64,000 bases of DNA from Sheuella amnicola (GTDB taxonomy: Bacteria; Pseudomonadota; Gammaproteobacteria; Burkholderiales; Burkholderiaceae_B), in contig NZ_JAAGRN010000007.1 of the NCBI RefSeq assembly GCF_010499255.1, positions 122,559 to 186,558 on the forward strand, read 5' to 3'. The notes beneath the pieces are model-generated. The model was not told the origin of the DNA and did no database searches. It saw only the letters and a list, made by a program, of their open reading frames with translations. The position numbers and the translations under genes are program-made. Each line of letters starts with the position of its first letter. The first letter of the stretch is position 1. Below, piece after piece: positions 17,033 to 25,783 of this stretch.

Positions 17033-19387
17033 ATGACCTCTTACGCCGACGTCTCCCTGTTCCCGCGTGATGCCAAACCATTGGGCAGCTACAGGAAGTT
17101 CTGGGCGGCACGTTTTGGTGTAGCCCCGTTTTTACCCATGAGTCGCGAAGAAATGACTCAATTAGGGTGGGACAGTTGCGACATCATCATTGTTACGGGC
17201 GATGCCTATGTAGATCATCCGAGCTTTGGAATGGCGGTCATTGGCCGGATGCTTGAAAACCAGGGATTTCGAGTAGGGATCATTGCACAGCCGGATTGGC
17301 AAAGTGCCGATCCTTTCAAAGTACTGGGCAAGCCGAATCTGTTTTTTGGTGTCACGGCCGGAAACATGGATTCGATGATCAATCGATATACAGCGGATCG
17401 CAAAATACGAAGTGACGATGCCTATACGCCGGGCGATATCGGCGGCAAGCGTCCGGACCGTGCCGCGCTTGTCTATAGTCAGCGCTGCCGCGAGGCCTAC
17501 AAGGACGTTCCGATCATATTAGGTGGCATTGAAGGTTCGCTTCGTCGCATCGCGCACTATGACTATTGGTCCGATAAAGTGCGTCGATCAGTTGTCGTCG
17601 ATAGCAAGTGCGACTTGCTGCTGTATGGCAATGCCGAGAGAGCAATCGTCGAAATCGCACATCGTCTTGCCGCCAAAGAACCCGTTCATCAAATCACCGA
17701 TGTGCGTGGCACTGCGTTTGTCAGACGTGAAACACCCGAGGGCTGGTTCGAAATCGATTCGACCAGCATTGATTTGCCTGGTCGTGTCGAAGCGCACGTT
17801 AATCCTTATTTGATGGTGAGCGAGCAGGCCGCATCGCTTGGTGAAACTTGCGCGCGCGAACAAGAGGCCCGTGAAGTTGCAGTGGCGGCGAATGCCAAAA
17901 GTAGTGCGGCATCGTCCGTGAAATCTTCAGGTACTAAGCCTTTGAATTTTGTGCCAAACCCTGCATTGCGCGGAAAGGGCAGTTTCAAAGTCCCGCCAAG
18001 AGATCGTAGCGTCATCAGGCTACCATCCTACGAGCAAGTGAAGTCTGATCCTGTTCTCTACGCCCACGCAAACCGGGTGCTGCATCTGGAGACCAATCCC
18101 GGTAATGCTCGCGCTTTGGTGCAAGCTCATGGAACAGGGCACATTGCACGTGATGTGTGGGTCAATCCCCCCCCGATTCCCTTATCCACCGAAGAGATGG
18201 ATCTGGTATTCGATCTGCCCTATGCCCGTAGTCCTCATCCCGCTTATGCCGATCAAAATGGCAGTCATGACGGCGAGACGAAGATTCCCGCCTGGGAAAT
18301 GATCCGCTTTAGCGTCAATATCATGCGAGGATGTTTTGGCGGATGCACATTCTGCTCGATCACCGAGCACGAAGGTCGCATTATTCAGAGTCGAAGCGAA
18401 GACTCGGTCATTCGGGAAATTGAAGAAATACGCGACAAAGTCACGGGCTTTACCGGGGTGATTTCGGATCTGGGTGGGCCTACTGCCAATATGTATCGGA
18501 TCGGATGCAAGAGCCCCGAGATTGAAAGTGCTTGTCGCAAGCCAAGTTGCGTGTATCCGGATATTTGCCAGAATCTGAATACCGATCATGGTCCGCTTAT
18601 TCATATGTATCGCCGCGCCCGAGCACTGCGCGGGATTAAGAAAATCCTGATCGGATCCGGTTTACGGTACGACTTAGCCGTGAAATCGCCCGAATATGTC
18701 AAAGAGCTTGTGACACATCACGTGGGCGGTTATTTAAAGATCGCACCGGAGCATACCGAAGTCGGACCTTTATCCAAAATGATGAAGCCGGGAATTGGCA
18801 GCTATGACAAGTTTAAGCAGATGTTCGAGAAGTACAGTCTGGCTGCCGGTAAAAAGCAGTTTCTCGTGCCGTATTTCATCGCCGCCCATCCCGGCACCAG
18901 CGATGAGGACATGATGTATCTGGCTTTGTGGCTCAAGCGCAATGGATTCAGGGCGGATCAAGTACAGACCTTTTATCCTAGTCCGATGGCGACCGCGACA
19001 GCGATGTACCATTCCGGACGCAATCCCTTGGGGCGCATTACCCGCACGAGCGAGTCTGTCGATATTGTCCGCGGCGAGCGACGCCGTAGGCTGCACAAGG
19101 CATTTTTGCGCTATCACGACCCTAATAATTGGCCATTATTGAGAGAAGCCTTAAAAATGATGGGACGTGCCGATCTGATTGGCAATGGTAAAAACCATTT
19201 GATTCCGTTTTATCAACCTCAAACCGATGGTAGCTACACCAGTACTCGTCGCAAAAACAGCACAATCGCCACTAAATCAGTCGGTGTGAAGAAAGTGCAT
19301 ACAGGTTCCGCCGGCAAATCATCCGGGGTGACAAGAGGGCGTGTGCTCACACAACACACCGGATTGCCGCCTCGCCGTAAAAAATAA
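17033..19387 (+). CDS. ygiQ: YgiQ-family radical SAM protein
   Basis: This 784-residue protein is full length for the YgiQ family (UPF0313), whose reaction is unknown. The N-terminal half (about 1-420) is the family-specific region beginning with [22 protein letters not shown] and [22 protein letters not shown], which resembles a cobalamin-binding-like Rossmann domain. The radical SAM cluster motif is Cys434-x3-Cys438-x2-Cys441 in [19 protein letters not shown], so a 4Fe-4S cluster and SAM cleavage are expected. The C-terminal tail is Lys/Arg-rich and probably disordered. It is followed at once (2 bp) by a diguanylate cyclase gene, suggesting cotranscription. Family identity is firm; function is not. 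Confidence 0.94.
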   Translation: MTSYADVSLFPRDAKPLGSYRKFWAARFGVAPFLPMSREEMTQLGWDSCDIIIVTGDAYVDHPSFGMAVIGRMLENQGFRVGIIAQPDWQSADPFKVLGKPNLFFGVTAGNMDSMINRYTADRKIRSDDAYTPGDIGGKRPDRAALVYSQRCREAYKDVPIILGGIEGSLRRIAHYDYWSDKVRRSVVVDSKCDLLLYGNAERAIVEIAHRLAAKEPVHQITDVRGTAFVRRETPEGWFEIDSTSIDLPGRVEAHVNPYLMVSEQAASLGETCAREQEAREVAVAANAKSSAASSVKSSGTKPLNFVPNPALRGKGSFKVPPRDRSVIRLPSYEQVKSDPVLYAHANRVLHLETNPGNARALVQAHGTGHIARDVWVNPPPIPLSTEEMDLVFDLPYARSPHPAYADQNGSHDGETKIPAWEMIRFSVNIMRGCFGGCTFCSITEHEGRIIQSRSEDSVIREIEEIRDKVTGFTGVISDLGGPTANMYRIGCKSPEIESACRKPSCVYPDICQNLNTDHGPLIHMYRRARALRGIKKILIGSGLRYDLAVKSPEYVKELVTHHVGGYLKIAPEHTEVGPLSKMMKPGIGSYDKFKQMFEKYSLAAGKKQFLVPYFIAAHPGTSDEDMMYLALWLKRNGFRADQVQTFYPSPMATATAMYHSGRNPLGRITRTSESVDIVRGERRRRLHKAFLRYHDPNNWPLLREALKMMGRADLIGNGKNHLIPFYQPQTDGSYTSTRRKNSTIATKSVGVKKVHTGSAGKSSGVTRGRVLTQHTGLPPRRKK

Positions 19388-19389
19388 CC

Positions 19390-20283
19390 ATGAATAATGG
19401 ATTGAACATCATGCAATATTTGGTATTCGGTCTTTATGTATTGGCGTTGATTGCGCAAGGCGCTGCGGTCCTGATCTGTATTTCGGGCTTCAGGTATCTG
19501 AAGCGTTTCCGAATGAGCTGGGCTGTGTTGTCGCTCGGTTTGTTATTGATGCTAGGTCGACGCTTTGGTGCGATCTGGATATTTCACGAGCCTCCAGTGC
19601 CTAGTTTTGCGCTTTTCGATTCTGGCGCATCCTTCGTGATTTCTTTGTTGTTGTTTTTCGGATTATTTACGGTTCGACGCGCTTTAATTGAATTGAACAA
19701 TAAAAACAAGGAACTGGATGCGTTGAACCGGTTGGATTCATTGACGCATGCGATCAGCCGTTCAGAAATCATGCGTTTGGGAGTATTGGAAATCGAGCGA
19801 TCGCTTCGAACCAGAATGCCCATGGCTGTGATCGAATTGGATATCGATCATTTCAAGCACATCAATGATCAGTATGGGCATCAAGTAGGCGATGAAATTC
19901 TTAAAAGCCTGACTCAATCCTGTCAGACCATGTTGCGTGCGAATGATTTTTTTGGACGAGTGGGGGGCGAGGAGTTTGTGATCTTATTGCCTGACACCAC
20001 TCAAAGTCGCGCGATGGACGCGGCAGAAAGAATCCGCGCTTCAGTTGCGGCAATCGAACATATTACTTCGGCCGCCCAGCCAATCAGAATCACGATTAGT
20101 CTGGGCGTTTCGATATTTGAACCGGCTCAAATCCAGTCATTCAATCAGGAGAGCTTGTTCAAGCAGCAACTGGAACGTGCCGATCAAGCCATGTACAGGG
20201 CAAAGCATGCCGGTCGAAACTGTGTCAGCATCTGGGATGACTGTGCTGCAATCGATGAAGCGACTTCGAAAGGTACTGCCTGA
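19390..20283 (+). CDS. Membrane-anchored GGDEF diguanylate cyclase
   Basis: The 297-residue protein has three hydrophobic segments in its first 100 residues (YLVFGLYVLALIAQGAAVL; a second around MSWAVLSLGLLLML; a third near FVISLLLFFGLF), then a short coiled linker and a GGDEF domain from about residue 115. The active-site motif is GGEEF at residues 192-196, a fully active variant. The inhibitory I-site RxxD is intact as RAND at 183-186, five residues upstream, so product inhibition by c-di-GMP is expected. There is no EAL domain. Its start lies 2 bp after the YgiQ-family stop. The sensory input is unknown. It converges with folB, 6 bp between the genes. Confidence 0.92.
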   Translation: MNNGLNIMQYLVFGLYVLALIAQGAAVLICISGFRYLKRFRMSWAVLSLGLLLMLGRRFGAIWIFHEPPVPSFALFDSGASFVISLLLFFGLFTVRRALIELNNKNKELDALNRLDSLTHAISRSEIMRLGVLEIERSLRTRMPMAVIELDIDHFKHINDQYGHQVGDEILKSLTQSCQTMLRANDFFGRVGGEEFVILLPDTTQSRAMDAAERIRASVAAIEHITSAAQPIRITISLGVSIFEPAQIQSFNQESLFKQQLERADQAMYRAKHAGRNCVSIWDDCAAIDEATSKGTA

Positions 20284-20289
20284 GGACTT

Positions 20290-20685
20290 TCAATACTTGC
20301 TGCGAAACACTTCCACGCCTACGCCATTGCAATCCGGATAGACATCGGGCTTTTCTGTCGATACGCGCGTAGCATGCACCAGAGGATGGGCAAGCATGCG
20401 AGAGACGATTTCATCGCAGAGCGTTTCTTGCAAATGAATATGGCCTGACGCGATGATGTCGGAAATTGTCTGGCGCATGAAATCGTAATCCACGACTTCT
20501 TTCAGGTCATCATTGGTCGGAGTATTCAATTCCAGCGGTACATAGAGATCGACATTGACGACGACGCGTTGCTCGCCCTTTTTTTCGAATTCATGTACGC
20601 CAATGTTCATGTTGATGACATAGTCCTTGAGAAAGAGTCGTCGACAGTTGGCGAGTGCGGCGGTGGGCAGGGTATTGAAGGTCAT
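20290..20685 (-). CDS. folB: Dihydroneopterin aldolase (FolB family)
   Basis: The protein of about 131 residues belongs to the tunnelling-fold FolB family: LFLKDYVINMNIGVHEFEKK holds the conserved Gly-Val-His-Glu segment, VVDYDFMRQTI the middle helix, and VSTEKPDVYPDCNGVGVEV the conserved lysine. FolB cleaves dihydroneopterin (or epimerises it) in folate and tetrahydropterin synthesis. The ATG at 20685 is preferred; a TTG at 20697 would overlap the stop of the upstream SDR gene. The neighbouring SDR carries a pteridine-reductase motif, which suggests a shared pterin pathway. Another folB or folX could exist elsewhere in the genome; that cannot be seen here. Confidence 0.88.
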   Translation of the reverse strand: MTFNTLPTAALANCRRLFLKDYVINMNIGVHEFEKKGEQRVVVNVDLYVPLELNTPTNDDLKEVVDYDFMRQTISDIIASGHIHLQETLCDEIVSRMLAHPLVHATRVSTEKPDVYPDCNGVGVEVFRSKY

Positions 20686-20693
20686 TGAAGGTT

Positions 20694-21479
20694 TCAAGAT
20701 GTCAGGAACATGACATCACGTTCCGATGGTTGCAGGTGCTGACCTCCGTCGACATATAGCGTGGTGCCAGTGATGGCGTGGGCAGTGGCTAGGTATAGCA
20801 CTGCCGCGCTGATGTCGTTCGGGGTGGATGAGCGCCCTAGAGGCGTCATTTTATGCGATTGTGCGAAGCTGTCTGGTGATTGATCGCCGGAAATCAAGGT
20901 AATGCCCGGGGCAAGCCCGACAACACGCACGTGCGGCGCAAGCGCTTGGGCCAATAAAGTGGTCGCTTCGTGCAAGGCTGCTTTGGATAGGGTGTAGGAT
21001 AAAAAGTCGGGATTCGGGTTTGCCAGCTTTTGGTCCAGTAAATTGATGACTACGGCGGGATGCGAACCAGATGGACTGCGGGCGTTTCGAAGCCGTGCCT
21101 GGTGCAGGTCGCGTGCAAGCGCGATCGGGGCTGCCGTATTGATGCGCATGTGCCGTTCCAGTTGGCCATACGAGAAATCGTTCGCAGTATCGTAGTCGAA
21201 TAGCGAGGCATTATTGACGATGCAGTCCGGTATGCCCAAAGCTTTTTCACATCGGGTGATCAGGCCATTCACTTGATCTTCAAAGCCAAGGTCGGCTTGA
21301 ATTTCAACCGCGCTGCGACCCATCCGACGGATGAGTTCGGTTGTTTCCCTGGCCTGCTCAAGGGATTGACCATAATGCACGATGATGTCCCAGCCGGCTT
21401 GAGCCAGTTCCAGTGCGATATGTCGCCCCAGACGTTTTCCCGCTCCGGTGACAAGTGCAATTTTTCGAGACTCAGTCAT
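20694..21479 (-). CDS. SDR-family oxidoreductase with pteridine-reductase (FolM/PTR1) motif
   Basis: This short-chain dehydrogenase of about 261 residues has nucleotide loop TGAGKRLGRH, matching the TGxxxRxG form used by PTR1 and FolM rather than the usual TGxxxGxG. The Arg favours NADPH. NNAS is present (IVNNASLF), and the catalytic Tyr-x3-Lys is YTLSK. Loss of the usual active-site Ser in favour of Asp (NLLDQK) also matches PTR1-type pteridine reductases. FolM makes tetrahydromonapterin in E. coli. The ATG at 21479 follows the Sel1 gene stop by 1 nt, and folB follows; coupling is likely. A general SDR role remains possible. Confidence 0.82.
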   Translation of the reverse strand: MTESRKIALVTGAGKRLGRHIALELAQAGWDIIVHYGQSLEQARETTELIRRMGRSAVEIQADLGFEDQVNGLITRCEKALGIPDCIVNNASLFDYDTANDFSYGQLERHMRINTAAPIALARDLHQARLRNARSPSGSHPAVVINLLDQKLANPNPDFLSYTLSKAALHEATTLLAQALAPHVRVVGLAPGITLISGDQSPDSFAQSHKMTPLGRSSTPNDISAAVLYLATAHAITGTTLYVDGGQHLQPSERDVMFLTS

Positions 21480-21480
21480 A

Positions 21481-22209
21481 TTAGTTTCGCGCAATGCGGT
21501 CGCATGCCTTGTAGTTTTGCTTGATGCACTGTCGAGCCATTTTTTGAGCTAATGCGATATCTTTCTTGGACATTTTGTCGGCCAATAGCTGAGTAGCCTG
21601 AATAGCTACAGGTTCATCCATTCCGCCCGCGATTTCAAGCCACATATAACCAAGTACAACATCCTGTCTAATCCCATAACCATTGGCTAGCATGGTACCC
21701 AATTGAAGCTGTGCTTGAGAGTCGCCTTGCGCGGATGCCTGCTTAAACCAGATAAAGGCCTGCTGCGGATTGACCGGTTCGCCCTGTCCCTTGAGTGCCT
21801 GCATGCCAAGTTGGTATTGAGCGTTCGAGCTACCATTGACCGCTGCACGCCTGAACCATTTCAGTGCTTCAACATGCGATTGCTGCACGCCCATTCCGCG
21901 AGCGTACAACATGCCGATGTGAAACTGTGCGCTATCGTTGTCTTGAGCGGCGGCAAGTTCATACCAGGATAAAGCCTGTTTGTAGTCCACATCAACGCCT
22001 TGGCCATTTTCATACATGACACCTAGTGCATTCTGGGCTTGCGAGTCTCCGTCCTGGCCAAGGCTTTTTAAAATGCCGATCGCGTTTTTATACTCGCCCG
22101 CATCATAATAGGCGAGGCCTTCGGCCACAGTGCCGGACTGCAAGGCGCATCCGGAAATCGTCAGTGAAAGCGCCACGGTGACCACGGCACAGAAAAATCT
22201 ATTGTTCAT
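21481..22209 (-). CDS. Sel1/TPR-repeat lipoprotein
   Basis: The precursor has about 242 residues. Its signal peptide of about 20 residues ends in a lipobox, LTISGC, so the mature protein should be membrane-attached through Cys. About four Sel1-like repeats follow, each with the pattern A-x2-LGxMYxxGxGVxxDxxxAxxWxxxAA, for example ALGVMYENGQGVDVDYKQAL and IGMLYARGMGVQQS. Sel1 proteins usually scaffold protein-protein contacts. The ATG at 22209 is preferred over TTG at 22215. It sits between the amidase (2 nt gap) and the SDR (1 nt gap) in a leftward operon. Its partner is unknown. Confidence 0.85.
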   Translation of the reverse strand: MNNRFFCAVVTVALSLTISGCALQSGTVAEGLAYYDAGEYKNAIGILKSLGQDGDSQAQNALGVMYENGQGVDVDYKQALSWYELAAAQDNDSAQFHIGMLYARGMGVQQSHVEALKWFRRAAVNGSSNAQYQLGMQALKGQGEPVNPQQAFIWFKQASAQGDSQAQLQLGTMLANGYGIRQDVVLGYMWLEIAGGMDEPVAIQATQLLADKMSKKDIALAQKMARQCIKQNYKACDRIARN

Positions 22210-22211
22210 GC

Positions 22212-23684
22212 TCAATCCAGAAGTGGGCTGCGCATTTTGGCAAAACCACTTGCCTGATCATACGCATGACCCATTTGTAACACCGACCAGTCCGCTTGCG
22301 GCGGACCAATCAACTGAATGCCTGCAGGCAGGCCGTTCGGACCGAATCCGGCCGGTGCCGCCAAAGTTGGAAGACCGAGCATCGTCACGGGGACAACCGA
22401 CTCCATCCAGCGATGGTAAGTATCCATTTTTTTACCGGCTATCTCAGCAGGCCAATGCAATTCGGCTGTGAAAGGAAAGACTTGCGTTGCCGGCATCACA
22501 AAATAATCGAATCGCTCGAATAGAAGACGTAACGTTTGATGCCAGGCGGATCGTACTTTGGATGCATTAAATACATCCAGGCCCGATAGTTTGAGACCGC
22601 GCTCGATCTCCCACACGGCTTCAGGCTTCAGAAGCGCGCGCTTTTCGGGATTGTCGTAAAGCGCGAAATTTGTGCCTGAAAAGGTAAAGCTGCGCAGGTT
22701 CAACCAGGCCTGGAACAGTTTTTCGAAATCGAATTGTGGCGTGATTTCTTCAACAGAACAGCCCACTTGTTTAAAGTAATCGAGGGATTTTCTAGTGACC
22801 TCCAGCAGGCCGTCTTCCATCGGTAAATGCCCGCCCAGATCGCCCAGCCATCCGATGCGCTTGCCGCTTAGATCAGTTTCTAGCGGCTGCAGAAACTGTT
22901 TTGGATCATCCTGACGACGAGTCAGAGGAAGTCTGGGATCAAATCCAGCCTGAACCGAAAGTAACATGGCCAAATCCGGAATGTTGCGAGCCATCGGCCC
23001 GACTACGCTGAACTGTTGCATGAACACTTCTTCGCCCGGACCGCTTGGCACGCAGCCAACTGATGTTCTGAAACCGAATACGTTGTTGAACGCGGCAGGC
23101 GTGCGCAAAGAGCCCATCATGTCCGAACCGTCAGCTACGGGCAGCATATTGAGCGCCACGGCGACACCGGCTCCACCGCTGCTGCCACCGGCCGATTTGG
23201 CTTGATTGAACGCATTGCGGGTGATGCCATAGATCGGATTGAAGGTATGCCCACCTAGGCCAAACTCGGGTGAATTGGTTCGACCGATAAAGACAGCGCC
23301 TGCGCAGCGCAATCGGCCGTTGCCGGCGGAGTCGGTTGTCGTGATTTGTCCCTTAAAAATGGGAGAGCCGTTAGTCGTCACCATTCCGGCGACAGGCGAG
23401 ATATCCTTAGGCGCTTGCGGAAAACCATGCAGTGGCCCCATGCTTTGGTTTCTATCGAGTTGAGCGTCGCGTTCGGCGGCAAGTTTGCGGACTTCATCCC
23501 GATCAGTCATGGCTACGATCGCGTTAACTTTCGGGTTGATCCGGTCTATTTGCGTGAGGAAAGCGTCAGTAACCTCCACGCAGGATACTTTTCTTTCGTG
23601 AATCGCGCGAGATAGCGCGCAGGCATCCATCGATACGATCTCGTTTGCACCGGAGACGGAAGAGGAGTGAACTGATGCGGACAT
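22212..23684 (-). CDS. Amidase signature family enzyme
   Basis: The 490-residue protein of the amidase signature family has an intact Ser-cisSer-Lys triad: Lys93 (APKD), Ser168 (in GGSSGG) and nucleophile Ser192 (MGSLRTPA). The residue spacings, 75 and 24, equal those of fatty acid amide hydrolase. Around the nucleophile the usual GSDTGGS reads GSDMMGS, so the oxyanion loop is unusual. Substrate cannot be inferred; aryl-amide, acyl-amide and peptide-amide hydrolases all share this fold. It is not GatA: the gatB/gatC partners are absent. It starts a leftward operon (amidase, Sel1, SDR, folB), divergent from the SDR/acyl-CoA synthetase locus. The gap is 113 bp. Confidence 0.88.
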   Translation of the reverse strand: MSASVHSSSVSGANEIVSMDACALSRAIHERKVSCVEVTDAFLTQIDRINPKVNAIVAMTDRDEVRKLAAERDAQLDRNQSMGPLHGFPQAPKDISPVAGMVTTNGSPIFKGQITTTDSAGNGRLRCAGAVFIGRTNSPEFGLGGHTFNPIYGITRNAFNQAKSAGGSSGGAGVAVALNMLPVADGSDMMGSLRTPAAFNNVFGFRTSVGCVPSGPGEEVFMQQFSVVGPMARNIPDLAMLLSVQAGFDPRLPLTRRQDDPKQFLQPLETDLSGKRIGWLGDLGGHLPMEDGLLEVTRKSLDYFKQVGCSVEEITPQFDFEKLFQAWLNLRSFTFSGTNFALYDNPEKRALLKPEAVWEIERGLKLSGLDVFNASKVRSAWHQTLRLLFERFDYFVMPATQVFPFTAELHWPAEIAGKKMDTYHRWMESVVPVTMLGLPTLAAPAGFGPNGLPAGIQLIGPPQADWSVLQMGHAYDQASGFAKMRSPLLD

Positions 23685-23797
23685 GAGACAACCAGCCTTT
23701 AAAAGTCGAAATTTCTATGCATGACAGCATAAAGCAATAGAATCGTCAGTGCCACCGACCACTTGGTCCACTTGTCGAAAAGTAAGGAATGTTAAGA

Positions 23798-24556
23798 ATG
23801 TTTTCGCTTCAGGGAAAAACTGCGTTGATAACCGGTAGTGCCAGGGGGCTTGGGTTGGAAATAGCCTACGGACTGGCTTCTCAAGGGGCTAAAGTCGTTT
23901 TGAACGGTCGTCGCGACGAGGCGTTGGATGCCGCGCTTGCCCACTTGGAGAGTCGTGGAGTTCAAGCACAATGCTGGCGATATGACGTGTCCGAGGAATC
24001 GGGCTTGACCGATGCATTCAAGTCCCTGATCGATCGGATCGGTCCGGTCGATATCCTCGTCAATAATGTGGGCAAACGAGATCGCCGGGGTCTGTTCGAC
24101 TTTTCACATGAAGATATCCTCGACATACTCAATACCAACTTGATCGGTCCGTTCATGTTGTGTCGCCTCGTTGCCGGGCATTTGATTGATGCCGGCAAGC
24201 CCGGACGTTTAATCAACATCACGTCAATTGCAGGATCGATTTCAAACTCGGGCGATGCGGCTTATACGGCTTCAAAGGGGGGATTGGCTGCGTTGACTCG
24301 AGCAATGGCCGCCGATCTTGGCAAGCATCGCATTACGGTAAACGGTGTTGCTCCCGGTTTTTTTGCCACTGAAACCAATGCCAAAGTAGTCGCCGATCAA
24401 TCTGTTGCACAAATGCTCGAAAAGCGCACATCTCTCGGACGCTGGGGCGAGCCCAGTGAAATCGCCGGCGCAGTGGCATTTCTCGCCTCCGACGCAGCAT
24501 CCTATGTCACGGGGGAAATTATCCACGTCGATGGCGGGTACATGTCACATTTTTGA
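23798..24556 (+). CDS. SDR-family oxidoreductase (3-oxoacyl-ACP reductase/gluconate 5-dehydrogenase like)
   Basis: This classical SDR of 252 residues has TGSARGLG at the nucleotide site, NNVG in place of NNAG, Ser in NITSIAGS, and catalytic YTASK. It ends with the typical VTGEIIHVDGG. The start is the ATG at 23798: AAGGA at 23784-23788 lies 9 nt upstream, whereas the earlier ATG at 23789 would abut the ribosome binding site. Similar proteins reduce 3-oxoacyl thioesters or oxidise sugar acids. Here it converges with the MFS gene (12-bp overlap at the 3' ends), so cotranscription with it is excluded. The substrate is unknown. Confidence 0.88.
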   Translation: MFSLQGKTALITGSARGLGLEIAYGLASQGAKVVLNGRRDEALDAALAHLESRGVQAQCWRYDVSEESGLTDAFKSLIDRIGPVDILVNNVGKRDRRGLFDFSHEDILDILNTNLIGPFMLCRLVAGHLIDAGKPGRLINITSIAGSISNSGDAAYTASKGGLAALTRAMAADLGKHRITVNGVAPGFFATETNAKVVADQSVAQMLEKRTSLGRWGEPSEIAGAVAFLASDAASYVTGEIIHVDGGYMSHF

Positions 24557-25780
24557 TTGTGGGCGTTGGCTGGCCTGATTGGCGGCCCAGAATGTCAGCG
24601 CAAGCAATAGTGAGGACCAGAGGATAGCCTCGTACACTGTTTGATAGTCCTGGCTAATGGCCCAAAGCCAGGCTGCAATGACCGGTCCCATTGCCCTGGC
24701 GATCGTGACCGGAATCGTCAACAGGCCATTGAGTGCACCGTAAGCATGCTGGCTAAGCATTTCAGGGACAACCTGACTACGTACGATCGTAAAGATGCCG
24801 TTGGTGATTCCGTATAGGCCAAAAATACCGGCAAGAAACCACACATTTTGCGAGTCGGTCATCAGCATTGCAAACGGAATGGGAAACAATCCGACCAGTA
24901 TGGATCCCATGGCCCGCATCGATACGCTGGTCGCAAACATGCTGATTAAAACGCGTCCAAGTACTTGAGCCGGGCCGATGACGGCAATGACTTGAACGAC
25001 TTCGACAGTAGAAATGCCTTTTTCCTGCAGCATGGGATACATGTGGAAAGTAAAGGTCGACATCATGCACGCATAGATGGTGAGCGCAATCATCAGCAGC
25101 CAGAAGGTAGGACCGCGCAAAGCTTGATGGACTATGCTTTTATCACGCGCCTTGTTTTCGGCACGTGCGGTTGAATGTGTGGCATGGATCACATCAAGTT
25201 CCGGACGAATAAAGTACAGAAAACCTACGGCGCATGCCAAATAGACGCCGGCCAACACCCAGAGCGATTCTCGCCATCCCCAGTGGTTGAGCAAAAACTG
25301 TTCGATCGGAATGAAAACTGTGCTGGCAAAACCGCCCCATAGCGTGATTGATGTGATTCCCTTTCGGGAATTCAGCGGCCCGACTCGACGCGCCAGTACC
25401 GCAAAGGCAGGTTCGTACAGAATGGCTGATTGCAGCGCGCCCAGGGCGGATGCGACCAGATAGAAGAGGGTCAGATCGTGAATGAAAGACCACGCAACCA
25501 TCAACGCAGCCGTGCCAAGAGATGCCAGCATCATGACTTGGCGGCCGTATCCCCGATCGATTGCGAGGCCGACAGGATAGGTGAGGCATGCCGACAAAAG
25601 TAAGCCTGCCGTGAGTGCGCCGTACAAGTCGGATTTTGACCAACCAAGTTCATTCTGCATCACCACTGCGATCAGCGGAAACGCATAATAGAATGCCCCC
25701 CAAGTGCAAATCTGGCTGATGCCCAGAAAATGCGTAAGCGCTTTCGGGCTCGCTTCTGCAGGTGGGATGGATTGATTCAC
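24545..25780 (-). CDS. MFS transporter
   Basis: The 411-residue protein has about twelve membrane segments and the architecture of the major facilitator superfamily, resembling the monocarboxylate or oxalate/formate antiporter branch (ISQICTWGAFYYAFPLIAVV; LPVGL-type loop 2 as TYPVGLAIDRGYGRQVMML). The loop 2-3 motif DRGYGRQ is a degenerate form of GxLaDrxGrkxxl. The start is GTG at 25780, 3 bp after the acyl-CoA synthetase stop, so the two form an operon and may import then activate the same organic acid. Its 3' end overlaps the SDR by 12 bp. Substrate is inferred only from its neighbour. Confidence 0.88.
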   Translation of the reverse strand: MNQSIPPAEASPKALTHFLGISQICTWGAFYYAFPLIAVVMQNELGWSKSDLYGALTAGLLLSACLTYPVGLAIDRGYGRQVMMLASLGTAALMVAWSFIHDLTLFYLVASALGALQSAILYEPAFAVLARRVGPLNSRKGITSITLWGGFASTVFIPIEQFLLNHWGWRESLWVLAGVYLACAVGFLYFIRPELDVIHATHSTARAENKARDKSIVHQALRGPTFWLLMIALTIYACMMSTFTFHMYPMLQEKGISTVEVVQVIAVIGPAQVLGRVLISMFATSVSMRAMGSILVGLFPIPFAMLMTDSQNVWFLAGIFGLYGITNGIFTIVRSQVVPEMLSQHAYGALNGLLTIPVTIARAMGPVIAAWLWAISQDYQTVYEAILWSSLLLALTFWAANQASQRPQSKM

Positions 25781-25783
25781 CTT

